A stretch of 64,000 bases of DNA from Halarsenatibacter silvermanii (GTDB lineage: Bacteria; Bacillota; Halanaerobiia; Halanaerobiales; Halarsenatibacteraceae): contig NZ_FNGO01000002.1 of assembly GCF_900103135.1 (NCBI RefSeq), positions 52,480 through 116,479 of the forward strand, in the 5' to 3' direction. Below, piece after piece: positions 19,319 to 28,168 of this stretch. The notes below the pieces were generated by a model, which saw only the letters and a list, made by a program, of their open reading frames with translations, was not told the origin of the DNA and made no database searches. Position 1 is the first letter of the stretch; each line of letters begins with the position of its first letter. Position numbers and translations under genes: made by a program.

Positions 19319-21674
19319 CGCCGCTCAGCGGCACTTCAGCCGGCGAATCCCGGGTTATCCTGTGCTGATCTTCGTAAATCGTCAGAGTCAGCGGATCACC
19401 TCCGATTAATTCAACATCTATGCCGGATTCTGATATGGAAACCTGCAGCAGTGAATTTTGAAAGTTTAGATGAAATTGATAGCTGTCCCAGCTTTCGGGC
19501 AGCATGGGACTTATGCTGAGCTCTCCTCCTTCGGCCTTTTTGCCGGCAAACCCCTCAACGACAGCCATCCAGGTTCCAGCCATGCTGGTGATATGCAGGC
19601 CATCTTCGGTATCGCGATTTACATTTTCCAAATCCAGCCGGGCGGTGCGCAGATAAAGCTCATAGGCCTTGTGCGGATAACCGATCTCGGCAGCAATCAC
19701 TGCATGAATACAGGGGGAGAGCGATGATTCGTGGACGGTGCGGGGTTCATAAAAATCAAAGTTTTTCTTTTTGGTCTCCCGATCATATTGATCGGAGAGA
19801 AAATAAAGCCCCTGCAGCACGTCCGCCTGCTTGACGTAGGGAGAACGGAGAATTTTATCCCAGGACCAGTTTTGATTTAGGGGTAAGTCTTCTGCATCGA
19901 GATCGGAGACCTTATCCAGCTTTTTATCGCGGTATCCATCCTGCTGCTCAAAAATTTCGCGCTCCTGCCAGCGGGGCAGATACATTTTTTCCGTTATATC
20001 GCGCCAGCGCTCTAATTCCTCTTCGGTAAGCTCCAGCCGGGATAAAAGCTTTTCACTGCGCTCTGGGTGCTCCTTCTCGAGATAATTTTTGACATCAAAG
20101 GCATAATTCAGACACCAGACTGCCATCCGGTTGGTATACCAGTTATTGTGAACATTATTTTCATACTCGTTGGGACCGGTGACACCGATTATCATATATT
20201 TGTCCCGGCGCGGATTATAATGAGCCCTATCGGACCAAAAACGAGCCACAGCAGCTATAACCTCAAAGCCATAATCAGCCAGATACTGACGATCGCCGGT
20301 ATGGCGAATATAATTATAGATGGCATAGACTATGGCAGCATTGCGGTGAATTTCTTCGAAGGTGATCTCCCATTCATTGTGACATTCCTCGCCATTCATG
20401 GTAACCATGGGATAAAGAGCACCATCGAGTCCCAGCTTATCAGCATTTTCCCGGGCTTTATCGAGATGGTGGTAACGGTACAAAAGCAAATTGCGGGCTA
20501 TTTCGTCGTCCTTGCTGTTGAGATAAAAAGGCAGGCAGTAAGCTTCGGTATCCCAGTAGGTGGCTCCCCCGTACCTTTCGCCGGTAAATCCTTTGGGCCC
20601 GATATTCAGCCGGGGATCATGACCTGTATAGGTCTGATTGAGGTGAAAAATATTAAAGCGGATGCCCTGCTGGGCCTTCTTATCGCCCTCTATTTTGATA
20701 TCGTTATCCCGCCAGATCTCCTGCCACTCTCCAACGTGTTCGTCCAAAAGCCCGTCATAACCGCAGGAAGCAGCCTCCCTGACCCTATCTTCGGCTCTGG
20801 CCGCTGTCCTTTCTTTTTTATAATCGCGGTCCGTGGTTACCCCGATGTATTTGGTAAGATTTATCTCCTGACCGCGCTCAGCGCTGACCTGGATGTTCTC
20901 GGCTATGAATTTTTTGCGTTCGATAGGTTCTCTTTCAATCCCTGTTCCCTCTTCAACCTGAAGGCCGCTGAGCTCTGATCTCATGGCTGTGGCGACGTTA
21001 AATTCTGATTTCTTAGTGCGAAGAGTCAGCTGACCTCCGCCGGAATGGACCCCGCGGTCGACTTCCTCCCAAAATATCTCATCATAATTGGCATCTTCGT
21101 TCCTGATGTTGCCATCAATATGAGGGCTAAAACTGATATCAACCGGCTTCTCCAGCGGGGTGATGCTGTAAGAAATAGCAGCAACCTCGCGCCGGGCCAG
21201 GCTTAGAAAACGCTCGACTGAAACTTCGATACGATTGTCTTTTTCCGGCGAAGCTGCCGTAAACTCGCGCCGCAAAACCCCCTTCTGCATATTTAAAATT
21301 CGCTTAAAATCTTCCAGATGCCACTGTGCTAAATCCAGGCGCTCGCCTCCTATTTCAACATCGATACCGATAAAATCGGCCGCGTTGGGAACTTTGGCAT
21401 AATACTCGGGATAACCAATTTTCCACCAGCCCACCACGGTTTTGTCGGGATAATAAACTCCGGCTATATAGGTGCCCTGCAGACTGTCGCCGCTGTAATG
21501 CTCTTCAAAATTGCCGCGGATACCCATGTGCCCGTTGCCCAGACTCATAACGCTTTCGGCAAAACGATTTTTATCCGGCGAAAAACCCTTTTCCACGATG
21601 CGCCATTCGTCTATCTGGAAATAATCTTCAAAGTCATTTTTATTATCTTTTCGCTCTTCGAAAGAACTTCCCAT
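19299..21674 (-). CDS. GH65 disaccharide phosphorylase (maltose phosphorylase-like)
   Basis: Inverting glycoside hydrolase family 65 enzyme, 791 residues, typical length. It cleaves an alpha-glucoside with phosphate to give beta-glucose-1-phosphate. An N-terminal beta-sandwich (about 20-290) is followed by an (alpha/alpha)6 barrel. The segment GEECHNEWEITFEE (428-441) carries the general acid, and a C-terminal beta domain follows. Maltose, trehalose, kojibiose or nigerose specificity cannot be told from these motifs. It overlaps the DUF368 gene, and an alpha-glucosidase (GH31) is elsewhere in the window. It borders the AT-rich island. Confidence 0.92.
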   Translation of the reverse strand: MGSSFEERKDNKNDFEDYFQIDEWRIVEKGFSPDKNRFAESVMSLGNGHMGIRGNFEEHYSGDSLQGTYIAGVYYPDKTVVGWWKIGYPEYYAKVPNAADFIGIDVEIGGERLDLAQWHLEDFKRILNMQKGVLRREFTAASPEKDNRIEVSVERFLSLARREVAAISYSITPLEKPVDISFSPHIDGNIRNEDANYDEIFWEEVDRGVHSGGGQLTLRTKKSEFNVATAMRSELSGLQVEEGTGIEREPIERKKFIAENIQVSAERGQEINLTKYIGVTTDRDYKKERTAARAEDRVREAASCGYDGLLDEHVGEWQEIWRDNDIKIEGDKKAQQGIRFNIFHLNQTYTGHDPRLNIGPKGFTGERYGGATYWDTEAYCLPFYLNSKDDEIARNLLLYRYHHLDKARENADKLGLDGALYPMVTMNGEECHNEWEITFEEIHRNAAIVYAIYNYIRHTGDRQYLADYGFEVIAAVARFWSDRAHYNPRRDKYMIIGVTGPNEYENNVHNNWYTNRMAVWCLNYAFDVKNYLEKEHPERSEKLLSRLELTEEELERWRDITEKMYLPRWQEREIFEQQDGYRDKKLDKVSDLDAEDLPLNQNWSWDKILRSPYVKQADVLQGLYFLSDQYDRETKKKNFDFYEPRTVHESSLSPCIHAVIAAEIGYPHKAYELYLRTARLDLENVNRDTEDGLHITSMAGTWMAVVEGFAGKKAEGGELSISPMLPESWDSYQFHLNFQNSLLQVSISESGIDVELIGGDPLTLTIYEDQHRITRDSPAEVPLSGGEKRNG

Positions 21675-21794
21675 TTTTAATAAATCTCCTTTCCAATTTA
21701 AAAATAAAAAGGTAATATTCGAATCTATCTTTAAGATATTAAGTAGTAAAGCATACTAAAGAAATCACTCCATATAAATTAAGTTCTGATTGAA

Positions 21795-21800
21795 ATTATA
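21795..21800 (-). promoter_or_regulatory. candidate -10 box for the GH65 gene
   Basis: Perfect TATAAT on the minus strand about 120 bases upstream of the GH65 start, in an AT-rich divergent gap (21675-21863). The matching -35 region is poor, so this is tentative. Confidence 0.3.
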
Positions 21801-21863
21801 ACATAAAATTACTCCTTAAGTCGAACTAAAAATTTATATATACAACAACAGGAGGTGTAAAGT

Positions 21864-22685
21864 TTGTCCTTTAATAATATAAAGAAATACCTTGAACAAA
21901 AAGGAGAACCTCAATATGTAATAAAGGACATCATAAGAAAAAGCAATATAATAAAATTTATCTGGTGTAATTCTTATAAAAAAGAAATCAAAAGATCCGA
22001 TTTTTCTTCTCAAATTAAAAAAATTAACCTGCTCGATCTTCTAGAAAGAAAGAATTTAACAGAACTTTTATTGAATAGGAATATTAAAATCAAAAACTCT
22101 AAAATCACTAATTTTTACTATAAAGATTTTTCCTCTGAAAATTGTAAGCTGTTATATAAAGAATCTTTCAGAAAAAACTTTATAAAAAAAGGTGCCTGGG
22201 ATAAAAATAAAATGGAGCTAATTCCGAATTTTTACGAAAAATTTGACTCCGTCGGACCAATAGCTTTTAAAAGCATGATCCAATTATTTGAAAATGATCT
22301 GCCCTATAATAAAACAAAAGAATTTAAGCATAAATTCAACAACGAAAATTTGAATGCAAACATCTGCGAAAAGCAGTACCACAAATTATATAACAAAATG
22401 AAAGAAGAAGGATATAAAAGCCAAAAAGAGATGGGCAACTATATAAAAGGGTCTAAAATGCTTGATGAAATTAGAATTGCAATTGATAGAAATGGAAAAC
22501 CCGGTTTTATAGCCAGTGGTGGTAATCATAGATTGGCTATAGCAAAAATATTAAACATCGAAAAATTACCAGTTATAGTAGATGGAGTGCATTCTAAATG
22601 GGCCAAAAAATGCGTTGAAAAATACAATAAAAATGATGTTTTAAAGGCAATTAATCAGGGTCTACAAAATCTAGGTTCAAAATAA
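21864..22685 (+). CDS. ParB/sulfiredoxin-like domain protein, unknown function
   Basis: A 273-residue, lysine-rich protein encoded on the opposite strand from nearly everything else. The recognisable part is C-terminal: GGNHRLAIAKIL (219-230) followed by LPVIV, the pattern of the ParB/sulfiredoxin fold's nucleotide-binding box. KMKEEGYK (178-185) precedes it. The N-terminal 170 residues are unrecognised. TTG start with GGAGG well placed. It shares the EGYK and (H/R)R boxes with the facing gene at 22701, so the two are probably paralogues. Base composition is strongly AT-rich. ParB-type chromosome segregation is unlikely in this setting. Confidence 0.75.
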   Translation: MSFNNIKKYLEQKGEPQYVIKDIIRKSNIIKFIWCNSYKKEIKRSDFSSQIKKINLLDLLERKNLTELLLNRNIKIKNSKITNFYYKDFSSENCKLLYKESFRKNFIKKGAWDKNKMELIPNFYEKFDSVGPIAFKSMIQLFENDLPYNKTKEFKHKFNNENLNANICEKQYHKLYNKMKEEGYKSQKEMGNYIKGSKMLDEIRIAIDRNGKPGFIASGGNHRLAIAKILNIEKLPVIVDGVHSKWAKKCVEKYNKNDVLKAINQGLQNLGSK

Positions 22686-22700
22686 AGTTCTATTAAGATA

Positions 22701-23546
22701 TCATTCATTTAATAGTAATTTTTTCTTCTCTTCTTCTTTCGGACGAAATCTTAAATTAAATAGTTTTTTTGCCATGTCTTCAGGGTATATATTTTTTTTA
22801 ACCACAATCCAATCCTCTATATTTTTTGTATCCAGTAATTGATGTTTATTTGATACAGATAATTTATTCATGCTTACTCTATTATCATAAAGTACTACTG
22901 GAATTTCAGACCAGCCTAATGCAGCCAGGACAGCCGCTCTTCTTCTCCCACTGCAAATATGAACTTTAAATTCCCAATTGTCCTTTAAAATAACCCCCTG
23001 TATAAAACTGGAGTTAATAGTACTATTCCTTCCAAATTTATAGCCTTCTTTCTTAATTTTAGAAAATAAATTTAAAAGAGAATAAAAATCCTTCTTTTTG
23101 GGATAAAAATCTTTCTCGAAATGATAACCATGAAAATATTTTTCTTTTTTAATTTCTTTTTTATCAGCCTGAATCCAACCCCGATAAGGTATGCATGTTA
23201 AATTATCGAAATTATCCAACTGATTTTTTAAGCTATCAGGCACATATTCAGATAAATATATATCCCTATCTCCAAAAAAATTCTTTTCAAATTTTGATTT
23301 TTTAATCAAAGAAACAATATTTGATCTCATCTTTTTTATTAAGGAATCCTGGTATTTCATATCTTTTTTTCTTTTGAATTGTTTTACCTGTTCCACATAC
23401 GGATTAAAATTTTTTAACGAAAACGACACCAGCCCCCCCATGCTTATCAAACAGTTTTTTATCGGAACATAAAAAACATTTTTGTTGAGCCTGGACACTT
23501 TATTCATTCTTCTAATTAATTCATTAAACAGAATTTTAAGCTTCAA
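22701..23546 (-). CDS. ParB/sulfiredoxin-like domain protein, unknown function
   Basis: A 281-residue protein facing the ParB-like gene at 21864, with only 15 bases between their stop codons. It has KIKKEGYK (about 163-170) and SGRRRAAVLAALGWSEIPVV (about 198-217), which closely follows the ParB/sulfiredoxin GHRR box and following helix-strand. The N-terminal half is basic and unassigned. I chose the TTG at 23546, just after AAGGAGG. The longer frame from 23606 would overlap the upstream ligase gene. A role in surface polysaccharide work is inferred only from location. Confidence 0.75.
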   Translation of the reverse strand: MKLKILFNELIRRMNKVSRLNKNVFYVPIKNCLISMGGLVSFSLKNFNPYVEQVKQFKRKKDMKYQDSLIKKMRSNIVSLIKKSKFEKNFFGDRDIYLSEYVPDSLKNQLDNFDNLTCIPYRGWIQADKKEIKKEKYFHGYHFEKDFYPKKKDFYSLLNLFSKIKKEGYKFGRNSTINSSFIQGVILKDNWEFKVHICSGRRRAAVLAALGWSEIPVVLYDNRVSMNKLSVSNKHQLLDTKNIEDWIVVKKNIYPEDMAKKLFNLRFRPKEEEKKKLLLNE

Positions 23547-23574
23547 TTTTGTTATCCTCCTTGCTAATATCCAG

Positions 23575-24738
23575 TTAACAAATGGCGTCTTTATATAAAC
23601 TAACAAATCCCGCTAATAAAAACATCAATATAGCCGCTGTACTCCTATTATGTATGGATAAATGTGTTAGAGTGTGCAAATAAAATGAAAACAAAATTAT
23701 TAAAAAAGAGGATAAATATGCAGAGCCTAAATTTTTGATGGATTTAACACTTTTACAAGCCCGTATTGCCATAGTAAAAATATTAATCGTAAAAGCAGAA
23801 ATGTAAATTAAACCTATCAATCCTAATTCTATAGCAAATTGAAGAAATAAATTATGGGTATGTCTTCTCATTCCTCCTGAAATGTCATATTCATATTGAG
23901 CATAAGCATAATAATTACCCGGTCCAACACCAAAAATTAAGCTTTTTCCTTCTAACATTTCTAAAGTCAAAGGCCACTTATCTATTCTTGAATCTTCTAA
24001 TTCAATTATAGATCTAGCTCTATCAAAATAATCCTCCTGCATAAAAGGGACGCTTATCAGGAAAATCAAAATAATTATAATTAATATCTTTTTGTTATAT
24101 AAAACTCCAAATAAAAGCAATCCACCAAATAAAGCAATCCAGGCTCCTCGTGTTTTTGTTATAATTATATTATAAAAGAAGTTTAAACTGGTTAAGCCAT
24201 ATAATATTTTATATTTTAACCCTATATCTTTTACCATATAAAAAAACAAAGGTATGAACAATAAAGAAATAAAATAAATTGCTCTTGTATTAACTCCCAT
24301 TAAAGCATCAGCTCTTCTAGCATTAGTAAAATGATAATTCAAAATGCCATGAACACCTATTATAAAAGCACCGATCAAAAAATAATTGAGGATTTTCAAA
24401 AAATCTTTTTTATCTTTGACTATTTCAAAAAAAATCAAAAATGTAACAGTAGCCTGAAAAACTCTGCTCCATTTTCTAATAGCATAAGATGTATAATCAG
24501 CATAAAATATTCCAGCAAAAGAAATTAAATTAAAAACTAAAAACCATTTAACTAGAGGAATGTTTAAAAAATAATTTATCCTATTGCTTTTATTGAATAC
24601 AATTATAATCCAACCCAACAAACCAAATAATAAACCTAAATAATGCAATGGATTAACAAAAGGAGCAAAAAATAATATTAATACAGCCCCAATTTCAATT
24701 AATTTCTTGCTTTTATCTAAATTAAATACATCCTGCAC
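23575..24738 (-). CDS. O-antigen ligase / polymerase family membrane protein
   Basis: A 387-residue protein with about ten hydrophobic segments and the large periplasmic loop of the Wzy_C (WaaL/RfaL) family. The loop holds FGVGPGNYYAYAQYEYD (about 270-286) and RRHTHNLFLQFAIELG (about 292-307); the RxHxHN-type segment is the family hallmark. It would join or polymerise sugar chains on the periplasmic face. Ligase and polymerase cannot be told apart by sequence. GTG start overlapping the upstream kinase-like gene by one base. AT-rich like its neighbours. Confidence 0.87.
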   Translation of the reverse strand: MQDVFNLDKSKKLIEIGAVLILFFAPFVNPLHYLGLLFGLLGWIIIVFNKSNRINYFLNIPLVKWFLVFNLISFAGIFYADYTSYAIRKWSRVFQATVTFLIFFEIVKDKKDFLKILNYFLIGAFIIGVHGILNYHFTNARRADALMGVNTRAIYFISLLFIPLFFYMVKDIGLKYKILYGLTSLNFFYNIIITKTRGAWIALFGGLLLFGVLYNKKILIIIILIFLISVPFMQEDYFDRARSIIELEDSRIDKWPLTLEMLEGKSLIFGVGPGNYYAYAQYEYDISGGMRRHTHNLFLQFAIELGLIGLIYISAFTINIFTMAIRACKSVKSIKNLGSAYLSSFLIILFSFYLHTLTHLSIHNRSTAAILMFLLAGFVSLYKDAIC

Positions 24739-25616
24739 TAATCATCACTTCCTTTATTAGAATCTCGATATTTACGCCAATTTACTTTTTTATTCGTAAG
24801 TTCCTTCAATACTCGATTATATTTTTTTATATTCCATTTCTTATTATAATGACCCCTAAAAACATTTTTAAAAGATTTCTTCCACAATGATTCATAAGTA
24901 AAATTATATTTTTCAAATCTGTTCATAAATTTTGCCTTCAAACGGGCCAGCATATGAACTTTTAATCTTTCCGGCATAACCGGAAGTTTAAAAATATCAT
25001 CAAAGTCAACCAAAAAAACTCTGGGTTTCTCATGAGGTTTTTGAATTAAAAAGTTGCCAGGGGCCGGGTCCTTATGAAGGAAATTATTATTAGCAAGTTT
25101 GACAATTAAATAAACAACCTGAGTAAACAAACTTTCTAATTTTTCTTTCTGCATATCATGTTGGATTTCTTTCCTCTTAATCAAATAACTACAATCAAAG
25201 CCACTCTCAATACCTTTACTTACGAAAATACTCGGTACATTGCTCAACAAATTATTTTTTCCCGTTATAGCAAATTCAGGTCTTATAGAAGGTATATTTA
25301 ATTTATTTAATTCATAAGAGAGCTTCAGCTGCTTTATTGCTTCAATAGAAAAAAATTTTTCCTTCAAGATATAACTTGGCCTCTGGTAATCATATTTTTT
25401 TAAATAATAATCTTGATTGGACAGACAAGCTTTATACACTTCAACGTTTTTACTGCCCTGCCGGTTAATTAATTCAGCTTCTTTACTCCCCTTTTTTGAA
25501 GCTAACATATCAACGGCAATTTCGAGAATCTTATTATTAATATTCTCATTAGAAACGGGATAGTATAATTTTAGACCTGGAGAGATTTCTTTTTTTGCAA
25601 ATTCATTATTTTTCAC
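24738..25616 (-). CDS. LPS core kinase-like protein
   Basis: A 292-residue protein of the lipopolysaccharide kinase (Kdo/heptose kinase, WaaP/KdkA-like) fold. Kinase landmarks: catalytic loop HKDPAPGNF (about 177-185, HxD plus the downstream Asn) and metal-binding DFDD (about 199-202). The N-terminal half has a Lys-rich nucleotide-lobe pattern (YLKKYDY near 72-78). It would phosphorylate a sugar of the LPS inner core at the cytoplasmic face. It is one of four such proteins in a 4.3-kb stretch, all divergent from each other. Substrate unknown. GTG start, AT-rich. Confidence 0.8.
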   Translation of the reverse strand: MKNNEFAKKEISPGLKLYYPVSNENINNKILEIAVDMLASKKGSKEAELINRQGSKNVEVYKACLSNQDYYLKKYDYQRPSYILKEKFFSIEAIKQLKLSYELNKLNIPSIRPEFAITGKNNLLSNVPSIFVSKGIESGFDCSYLIKRKEIQHDMQKEKLESLFTQVVYLIVKLANNNFLHKDPAPGNFLIQKPHEKPRVFLVDFDDIFKLPVMPERLKVHMLARLKAKFMNRFEKYNFTYESLWKKSFKNVFRGHYNKKWNIKKYNRVLKELTNKKVNWRKYRDSNKGSDD

Positions 25617-25672
25617 CGTGAAAACACTTCCCGTGTTTTTTGTCTTTCTAATTTTGTAGTATATTAGTTTAT

Positions 25673-26506
25673 TTAGCTTTTGTTTTTTAATTTTTCACGA
25701 GTAATTTTTTCTATTTTATTTTTTAACTTTTCTTTGTCAAGATTTTTATTGATATTTTTTGTAAAGTCATCCAAAAACACTCTTTTATATTTATCTCTAA
25801 TTTTAAAATTGAAAGCTCTTAAAAAATATTCATGGAGCCTGGCAATACTTCGTTTTTTCATAAAAAAGGGTAAATAAGGGTAGAAATATACGTTATCTAT
25901 GTCTACTAAATTAATTTTAAAATCCTTTTGAACAAAAAAATTTGCCGGTTTAGGGTCAAGATGCAATATGTTATTATTTAATAATTTAGCCCAAATAACA
26001 CCTAAATTACCGGCAATTTTAAGTTTTTCTCCGTTTGAATTTATTGATGGCGTATTGTTACAATAATTAGATAAACTAAATCCTTCAATTTCTTCTGTGA
26101 CAAATAAACTGTCTTTCACAAAGAAAGAACGTTGGAATGTCATAGCTAATAAAGGATTAACCGTATTTATACCTCTTTTTTTTAACCTTTCTGCAGTTTT
26201 AAAATGCCTTATACCTTCAACTGAACGAAAAAGGTTTTTGAATATTTTAGATACTTGTGTATGCGAATAATACTTAACATAATAAACCTTTTTTTCATAA
26301 TGTAATTTCAGAACCCCTCCCTTTTTTCTGGGTTTAACTGGTTCTATTTTGGAAAAATGACCCAAACAATCCCATTTCAGCTTCCCTTTTTCCCAAATTG
26401 TTTGAAGCAGATAGTTGGCAATATTTCGGAGCAAATTATTTTTATTGCATTCTTCCGGATAATATAGATTAATCCTTTTTTTGAGATTCTCTTTTTCAAA
26501 TTTCAT
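25673..26506 (-). CDS. LPS core kinase-like protein
   Basis: A 277-residue protein of the same kinase-like family. The catalytic loop reads HLDPKPANFF (about 177-186) and the metal-binding motif is DIDN (about 196-199). The N-lobe has a VYYVKYYSH segment (about 71-79) that would hold the ATP-binding lysine. The ATG follows GGAG at ten bases. It is most like the neighbouring 24738 gene in length and loop layout (HxDPxPxNF), suggesting an old duplication. Target sugar unknown. Confidence 0.78.
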   Translation of the reverse strand: MKFEKENLKKRINLYYPEECNKNNLLRNIANYLLQTIWEKGKLKWDCLGHFSKIEPVKPRKKGGVLKLHYEKKVYYVKYYSHTQVSKIFKNLFRSVEGIRHFKTAERLKKRGINTVNPLLAMTFQRSFFVKDSLFVTEEIEGFSLSNYCNNTPSINSNGEKLKIAGNLGVIWAKLLNNNILHLDPKPANFFVQKDFKINLVDIDNVYFYPYLPFFMKKRSIARLHEYFLRAFNFKIRDKYKRVFLDDFTKNINKNLDKEKLKNKIEKITREKLKNKS

Positions 26507-26542
26507 TCAACGTCAACTCCACTTTCAATAATTGAAAACAAA

Positions 26543-27262
26543 TCATTCACATCTTTTGGCGTATTTTAAAAACGAATAATAAGAAAGCAACATCGATAAG
26601 ATTAAGCCTTCTTTTCCCGAAAGAAACCCCAGCTGAAAAAGATATCTTTTTATAAATTCCAGTATAGGTCTGATAAACAATACGAAAAGATTGGGGCAGC
26701 TAGAATTTTCTTTAGCTAAATCGGTGTAATAATTTATTTTGTCAACAAAATCATTTATATCTTTGTATGTTTTGTGAATTAATGGGGTTTTTAGTTTGCC
26801 AGCTTCTCCTTTAAAGGATAGAGTTTCATGTACCTGTCCTGAATATCGATGTTCAGAAATGTTATAAAATAACCTTACTGTATAATCAGGATACCAGCCG
26901 CAGTGCTTCATCCATTTTCCCATAAAAAAATTTTTGCGAGGAAATTTAAAAACTTTTTTTTCAGGATCACTTGAAATCACGGTACTAATCTCTTGTTTTA
27001 ATTCTTTAGGAATACGTTCATCAGCGTCAACGATTAAAATCCATTCAGCAGTTATTTTATTTATGCCAAAATTTCTTTGCGAAGAAAAATTGTTCATTTC
27101 TTTTTGAAATATCTTATCAGTATATTTTCTACAAATTGATATAGTAGAATCATCACTAAAAGAATCAACAATTACAATTTCATCAACCCATTTTATTGAT
27201 TCTAAACAAGATTCAATCATATCTTCTTCATTATAAGTCAAAACTAATGCTCCTAAAGACAT
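26543..27262 (-). CDS. family 2 glycosyltransferase (WaaE/KdtX-like)
   Basis: A 239-residue inverting GT-A glycosyltransferase. The start reads LVLTYNEEDMIESCLESIKW, followed by VDSFSDDST and the metal-binding DADERIP (about 86-92), the pattern of LPS core beta-glucosyltransferases (WaaE/KdtX/LgtF). The C-terminal hydrophobic segment (about 205-230) may be a membrane association helix. I start it at the ATG at 27262 behind GAGGTGG, not at the GTG three codons upstream. It sits between the kinase-like genes and probably builds the inner core they phosphorylate. Confidence 0.88.
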   Translation of the reverse strand: MSLGALVLTYNEEDMIESCLESIKWVDEIVIVDSFSDDSTISICRKYTDKIFQKEMNNFSSQRNFGINKITAEWILIVDADERIPKELKQEISTVISSDPEKKVFKFPRKNFFMGKWMKHCGWYPDYTVRLFYNISEHRYSGQVHETLSFKGEAGKLKTPLIHKTYKDINDFVDKINYYTDLAKENSSCPNLFVLFIRPILEFIKRYLFQLGFLSGKEGLILSMLLSYYSFLKYAKRCE

Positions 27263-27301
27263 AGTTTCCACCTCATAATATGATTTATAACATTTTACAT
27301 A

Positions 27302-28168
27302 TCACGAATAATTTTTTTCAAATTCTTTGTGTTTATCAATTACGTCATAAAGACCCCATTTGAGCAATCTGTCATAAACATGCTTCATCACTTTTTTCAT
27401 GAAGTCATCGGAAAAATCCTTTTTTAAATTACTCACAATTTTTTCTAGCAGGATCTTTTTTTCTTCAAAAGTAATTAATGTATTTCGTGCATACATGATG
27501 GCCAATAATTTAGAAATATTTCTTTTAATGAAATAAACAGGCAAAAATCTTAGTTTTTTAACATTGTCCAAATCCAGCAAAACCAGTTCAAACTTGCCTT
27601 TGTTTTTAATAATAAAATAATTTATAAGAGAAGGATCACCATTTAAATATCTATAATTTAACATTAAAGAAAATTTCCTCGCAAATAAATTTAAAATTTT
27701 TCTTCTAAGATTTTGGTAGCTAATATTATTTAAAAAATCTTCAATATTTATACCTGGAACAAAGTTGGATAATATAAAGCTTTTCTTTAAAAACTTGCTA
27801 TCAGAATAATCCCCTGCCAGCAAAACAGGCAGAGTATTAATACCTTTATCTTCCAGACCACTTCTTATCTTAATAATTCTTTGTGCTTCAGATGCTCTGA
27901 AAGTATTTTTCAATCTTCTTTTCCAGTTTTTATCAGCATAAACTTTTAGAAAAAATATTCTTCCCTTAATTTCCAAACGAAATATTTTATGCCCTTTATC
28001 AACTTTTAATAATTTCATATTCATATCACTTTCATAAATTGATGAGCAATTTCCAGAGACATCAATATCCAGACAGGAATAAATTGTTTGAAATACTAAA
28101 GATTCATAATTTAATTCACTAAACATAACTGATTCGTAATGCCAGTTCAATTTATTATAAAAGCTCAT
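27302..28168 (-). CDS. LPS core kinase-like protein (divergent catalytic loop)
   Basis: A 288-residue member of the same family. The catalytic loop is YLNGDPSLINYFI (about 178-190), where Asn-Gly replaces the usual His-x before the catalytic Asp, and the metal motif is DLDN (about 201-204). The N-lobe IFFLKVYAD (about 85-93) offers the ATP-site lysine. Its ATG overlaps the stop of the upstream kinase-like gene (ATGA), so the two are translationally coupled. It may be an active kinase with altered chemistry or a partner subunit. Confidence 0.72.
   Translation of the reverse strand: MSFYNKLNWHYESVMFSELNYESLVFQTIYSCLDIDVSGNCSSIYESDMNMKLLKVDKGHKIFRLEIKGRIFFLKVYADKNWKRRLKNTFRASEAQRIIKIRSGLEDKGINTLPVLLAGDYSDSKFLKKSFILSNFVPGINIEDFLNNISYQNLRRKILNLFARKFSLMLNYRYLNGDPSLINYFIIKNKGKFELVLLDLDNVKKLRFLPVYFIKRNISKLLAIMYARNTLITFEEKKILLEKIVSNLKKDFSDDFMKKVMKHVYDRLLKWGLYDVIDKHKEFEKNYS

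Noticed and set aside
20067-20978. Plus-strand 303-codon open frame
   Set aside because: Lies wholly inside the GH65 gene in antisense; hydrophobic artefact of the complementary codons.
25627-25650. Hairpin AAAACAC/GTGTTTT between two kinase-like genes as a terminator
   Set aside because: The T-run is on the wrong strand for the genes here, and both neighbours appear co-transcribed.
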